The notes beneath the pieces are model-generated. The model searched no databases. It worked only from the letters and a program-made list of their open reading frames with translations, and was not told the origin of the DNA. A stretch of DNA of 7,206 bases from Eggerthellaceae bacterium. Lineage in GTDB: Bacteria; Actinomycetota; Coriobacteriia; Coriobacteriales; Eggerthellaceae. The stretch spans positions 1-7,206 of the forward strand of contig JAFUCW010000157.1 of NCBI GenBank assembly GCA_017459485.1, given 5' to 3'. The position numbers and the translations under genes were made by a program. Shown one piece after another: positions 5,355 to 7,206 of this stretch. Within the stretch, counting starts at the first letter, position 1. Each line of letters starts with the position of its first letter.

Positions 5355-7206
5355 CTACCTGACGGCGGCGTCGAGCGCGTCGTAGGTGGCCTGGGGCACC
5401 GCCACGGGGCCGCCGAAGACGTAGCCGTGCTTGAGCGCCGCCTTGTTGGCGGACACAACCGCGGTGGCGTTGGCGCTGTTGGTGCCGTCGGCCAGCAGCA
5501 GCACGGAGCGCTTCTGGCCGCACAGCGCCGCGCCCGCGAGCGCGTCGTACCACGCGTCGCCGCGCGAGACGCCCGCGTTGTTGATGCCCAGCTTGACTGT
5601 CGGCTGGAAGCGGATGGAGGCGTACTGGTAGAGGCCTGTGCCGCCCGTGCCGTTGGCCAGCCTGCCCATGGCCCACTCGGCGATCACGCGGCTGGTGGCG
5701 TACTGGTGGGCGCCGGCAAGCCGGGTGACGGACCCGCGCGGGACGCCGGCGGAGGCCAGCTGCTCCTCGACCTTGGCGGGCAGGGCCACCGGCCCTCCCA
5801 CGACGATGGCGCGCTTGTAGCCGGCGGAGCGGATGTATTCGAGCGTCTCGGCCGAGAGCGCGCGGTTGGCCTCGGCGTAGAGCACCGGGCTCTTGGTCGC
5901 GTAGGCGTAGGGCGAGATGGACAGCGCGTCGGCGAACGAGGCCTGCGTGGCCACGATGACCGTGTCGGAGCGCGACTTCTGCGCCTTGGCGGCGGCGACC
6001 GCCTTGGACGAGGCGCTGGCCGTGGAGGCGCCGACGCGCACCACGCTGGGCCTGGAGGGAAGCGCCTTGATCTGGGCGACGACCGCGTCGGTCACGTCGG
6101 CGGCGCCTCCCATGACGTAGACGGTCTTGGCGCCCATGCGGCGCAGCTCGGAGGCCGTCTGCGGCATGAGCTCGGCCTTGCGCGTGAGCAGCATGGGGGC
6201 GCCGTGGGACCCTGCCAGGGCCGTGGCGGCGAGCATGTCCCTGAACTCGGAGGCGGTGGAGGCCACCACGGCGGTCGTGGAGGCGCCCAGCTTGCCCGAG
6301 ATCGCGGCCATGGTGTCGTAGACGCCGGCCCCTGCCAGCCGCTCCCAGATCCTGTCGGCCTTCCAGACGGCGCTCACCGTCAGGTTGCCCGTCACCCTGG
6401 TAAACGCCTTGTCCCACTTCGCGAACGCGTAGTCGGCGCGCTTGGGGGCGGCAGGGGCGGTCGCGCCCTTGCCGTAGGCCACCTTCTGGGTCTTGAGCAC
6501 CTTGTTGCTGTAGCCGTCCTTGAACGTGACGGTGTAGGAGTTCACCGTGGACGTGAACTGCGCGGTGTAGGTGGCCGCCTTGGTTACCTTGGCCACGGCC
6601 GGCCAGCCCTTGAACTTGTAGGTGTACTGGGCCGTTGCCTTCTTGGTGGGCGTGGCTCCGGTGTACTTGGGCGTGGCGCCGTAGGCCAGCGTGTCGGTCT
6701 TGAGGACCTTGCCGTCGCCGTCCTTCCAGGTGACCTTGTACTTGTTTGCGGTAGACGTGAACTGGGCGGTGTAGGTGGCGGCCTTGGTCACCTTGGCGAC
6801 CGTGGGCCAGCCCTTGAACGTGTAGGTGTACTGGGCGGTGGCCTTCTTGGTCGGGGTCTTGCCGGTGTACTTGGGCGTGGCGCCGTAGGCCAGGGTGTCG
6901 GTCTTGAGGACCTTGCCGTCGCCGTCCTTCCACGTGATCTTGTAGGTGTTGATCTTCCAGGTGGCGGTGACCGTCAGGTTGGACGTGACCTTGTTGAATG
7001 CCTTGTCCCACTTCGCGAACGTGTAGCCGGTGCGCGTGGGGCTGGCAGGCGCCGTGGCCGCCTTGCCGTAGGCCACCTTCTGGGTCTTCAAGACCTTGCC
7101 GGAGTAGCCGTCCTTGAAGGTGACCGTGTAGGTGCGCGCCGTGGCGGTGTAGGTTGCCTTGTAGGTGGCGTCGGCGTTCACGTCGGCCACCGCCGGGCTC
7201 CATCCC
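5355..7206 (-). CDS. Cell-wall protein with InlB-type B-repeats and three C-terminal CWB2 repeats, N-terminus outside the window
   Basis: The frame is open to the right edge (GWSPAVADV at the edge), so only the last 617 residues are seen; the GTG at 7190 is an internal codon, used here as residue 1. First come four B-repeat-type modules (20-278) with motifs such as YTVTFKDGYSGKVLKTQKVAYG and FAKWDKAF, the Listeria-Bacteroides repeat style. Then come three CWB2 (PF04122-type) repeats at about 279-377, 383-480 and 486-606, each with a VVA/IVA...DAL...PVL/PMLL core and a VYVMGG, IVVGG or YVFGG strand. Three CWB2 copies form the usual unit that binds wall polymer non-covalently, so this is the anchor of an exported protein whose functional head lies upstream. 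There is no LPXTG or C-terminal membrane helix, as expected for this anchor. The third CWB2 repeat has extra residues around 510-545. Adhesion or enzyme function cannot be told from this part. Confidence 0.93.
   Translation of the reverse strand, partial: GWSPAVADVNADATYKATYTATARTYTVTFKDGYSGKVLKTQKVAYGKAATAPASPTRTGYTFAKWDKAFNKVTSNLTVTATWKINTYKITWKDGDGKVLKTDTLAYGATPKYTGKTPTKKATAQYTYTFKGWPTVAKVTKAATYTAQFTSTANKYKVTWKDGDGKVLKTDTLAYGATPKYTGATPTKKATAQYTYKFKGWPAVAKVTKAATYTAQFTSTVNSYTVTFKDGYSNKVLKTQKVAYGKGATAPAAPKRADYAFAKWDKAFTRVTGNLTVSAVWKADRIWERLAGAGVYDTMAAISGKLGASTTAVVASTASEFRDMLAATALAGSHGAPMLLTRKAELMPQTASELRRMGAKTVYVMGGAADVTDAVVAQIKALPSRPSVVRVGASTASASSKAVAAAKAQKSRSDTVIVATQASFADALSISPYAYATKSPVLYAEANRALSAETLEYIRSAGYKRAIVVGGPVALPAKVEEQLASAGVPRGSVTRLAGAHQYATSRVIAEWAMGRLANGTGGTGLYQYASIRFQPTVKLGINNAGVSRGDAWYDALAGAALCGQKRSVLLLADGTNSANATAVVSANKAALKHGYVFGGPVAVPQATYDALDAAVR
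5358..6356 (-). other. CWB2 triple repeat (cell-wall anchor domain)
   Basis: Residues 279-611. Repeat 1 has RLAGAGVYDTM, AVVASTASEFRDML and GAPMLLT, then VYVMGG; repeat 2 has VIVATQASFADAL, SPVLYAE and AIVVGG; repeat 3 has RLAGAHQYATS, WYDALAGAALCG, SVLLLAD and YVFGGP. The spacing of about 100 residues and the order are those of CWB2. The Asp of the F-x-D core is kept in repeats 1 and 2, and repeat 3 has W-Y-D. Confidence 0.88.
6357..7133 (-). repeat. Four B-repeat-type modules in A-B-B-A order
   Basis: Type A modules lie at 6951-7133 (A1) and 6357-6542 (A2); type B modules at 6747-6950 (B1) and 6543-6746 (B2). B1 and B2 are both 204 bp (68 residues) and differ at six residues only; their DNA differs at further silent sites. 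A1 and A2 share YTVTFKDGYS, KVLKTQKVAYGK and FAKWDKAF. The A and B types are themselves distantly related, both having the KDG...KVLKT stretch. They form a stalk that holds the missing N-terminal part away from the wall. Confidence 0.88.

Noticed and set aside
5305..7203. 632-codon Arg/His/Gly-rich frame on the minus strand
   Set aside because: It is a frame-shifted reading of the CWB2 gene, with the odd composition typical of high-GC shadow frames.

Overview
The window is GC-rich bacterial DNA with dense genes and holds four protein-coding genes, two of them cut by the window edges. The makers of such proteins suggest a Gram-positive actinobacterium, most likely of the class Coriobacteriia (Eggerthella/Gordonibacter/Slackia-like). 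The reasons are a QueH/QueA queuosine pair, a large surface protein with Gly/Ser/Asp linkers, and a wall protein that joins InlB-type B-repeats to three C-terminal CWB2 repeats. The taxonomic call is inference from protein style, not from a marker gene.

Left part, plus strand (2-2087): the 3' part of queH (epoxyqueuosine reductase) is followed after one base by a complete queA (S-adenosylmethionine:tRNA ribosyltransferase-isomerase). Together they carry out the last two steps of queuosine formation on tRNA: QueA makes epoxyqueuosine from preQ1-tRNA and QueH reduces it. The QueH here is unusual. Between its N-terminal half and its CxxC motif it carries three degenerate 35-residue tandem repeats, which I regard as the most distinctive feature of the window. 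A GC-rich hairpin (2104-2134) lies between queA and the converging gene.

Middle, minus strand (5242-2195): a 1015-residue exported surface protein. It has a GTG start, a signal peptide, three related beta-rich domains separated by low-complexity linkers, one small Ig-like module, and a C-terminal membrane helix with a basic tail. It has no LPXTG motif. I do not recognise a named family for the three large domains.

Right part, minus strand (7206-5355): the C-terminal 617 residues of a second surface protein, with B-repeat-type modules in an A-B-B-A order and then three CWB2 cell-wall-binding repeats. Its start lies outside the window. A perfect 10-bp hairpin (5311-5345) sits just behind its stop codon, in the 112-bp gap before the next minus-strand gene.

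I see no tRNA, rRNA, CRISPR array, insertion sequence, integrase or attachment site. No gene-free stretch exceeds 112 bases. Nothing here amounts to a complete new multi-gene system. The points worth following are the repeat expansion inside QueH and the unassigned triplicated surface domain.
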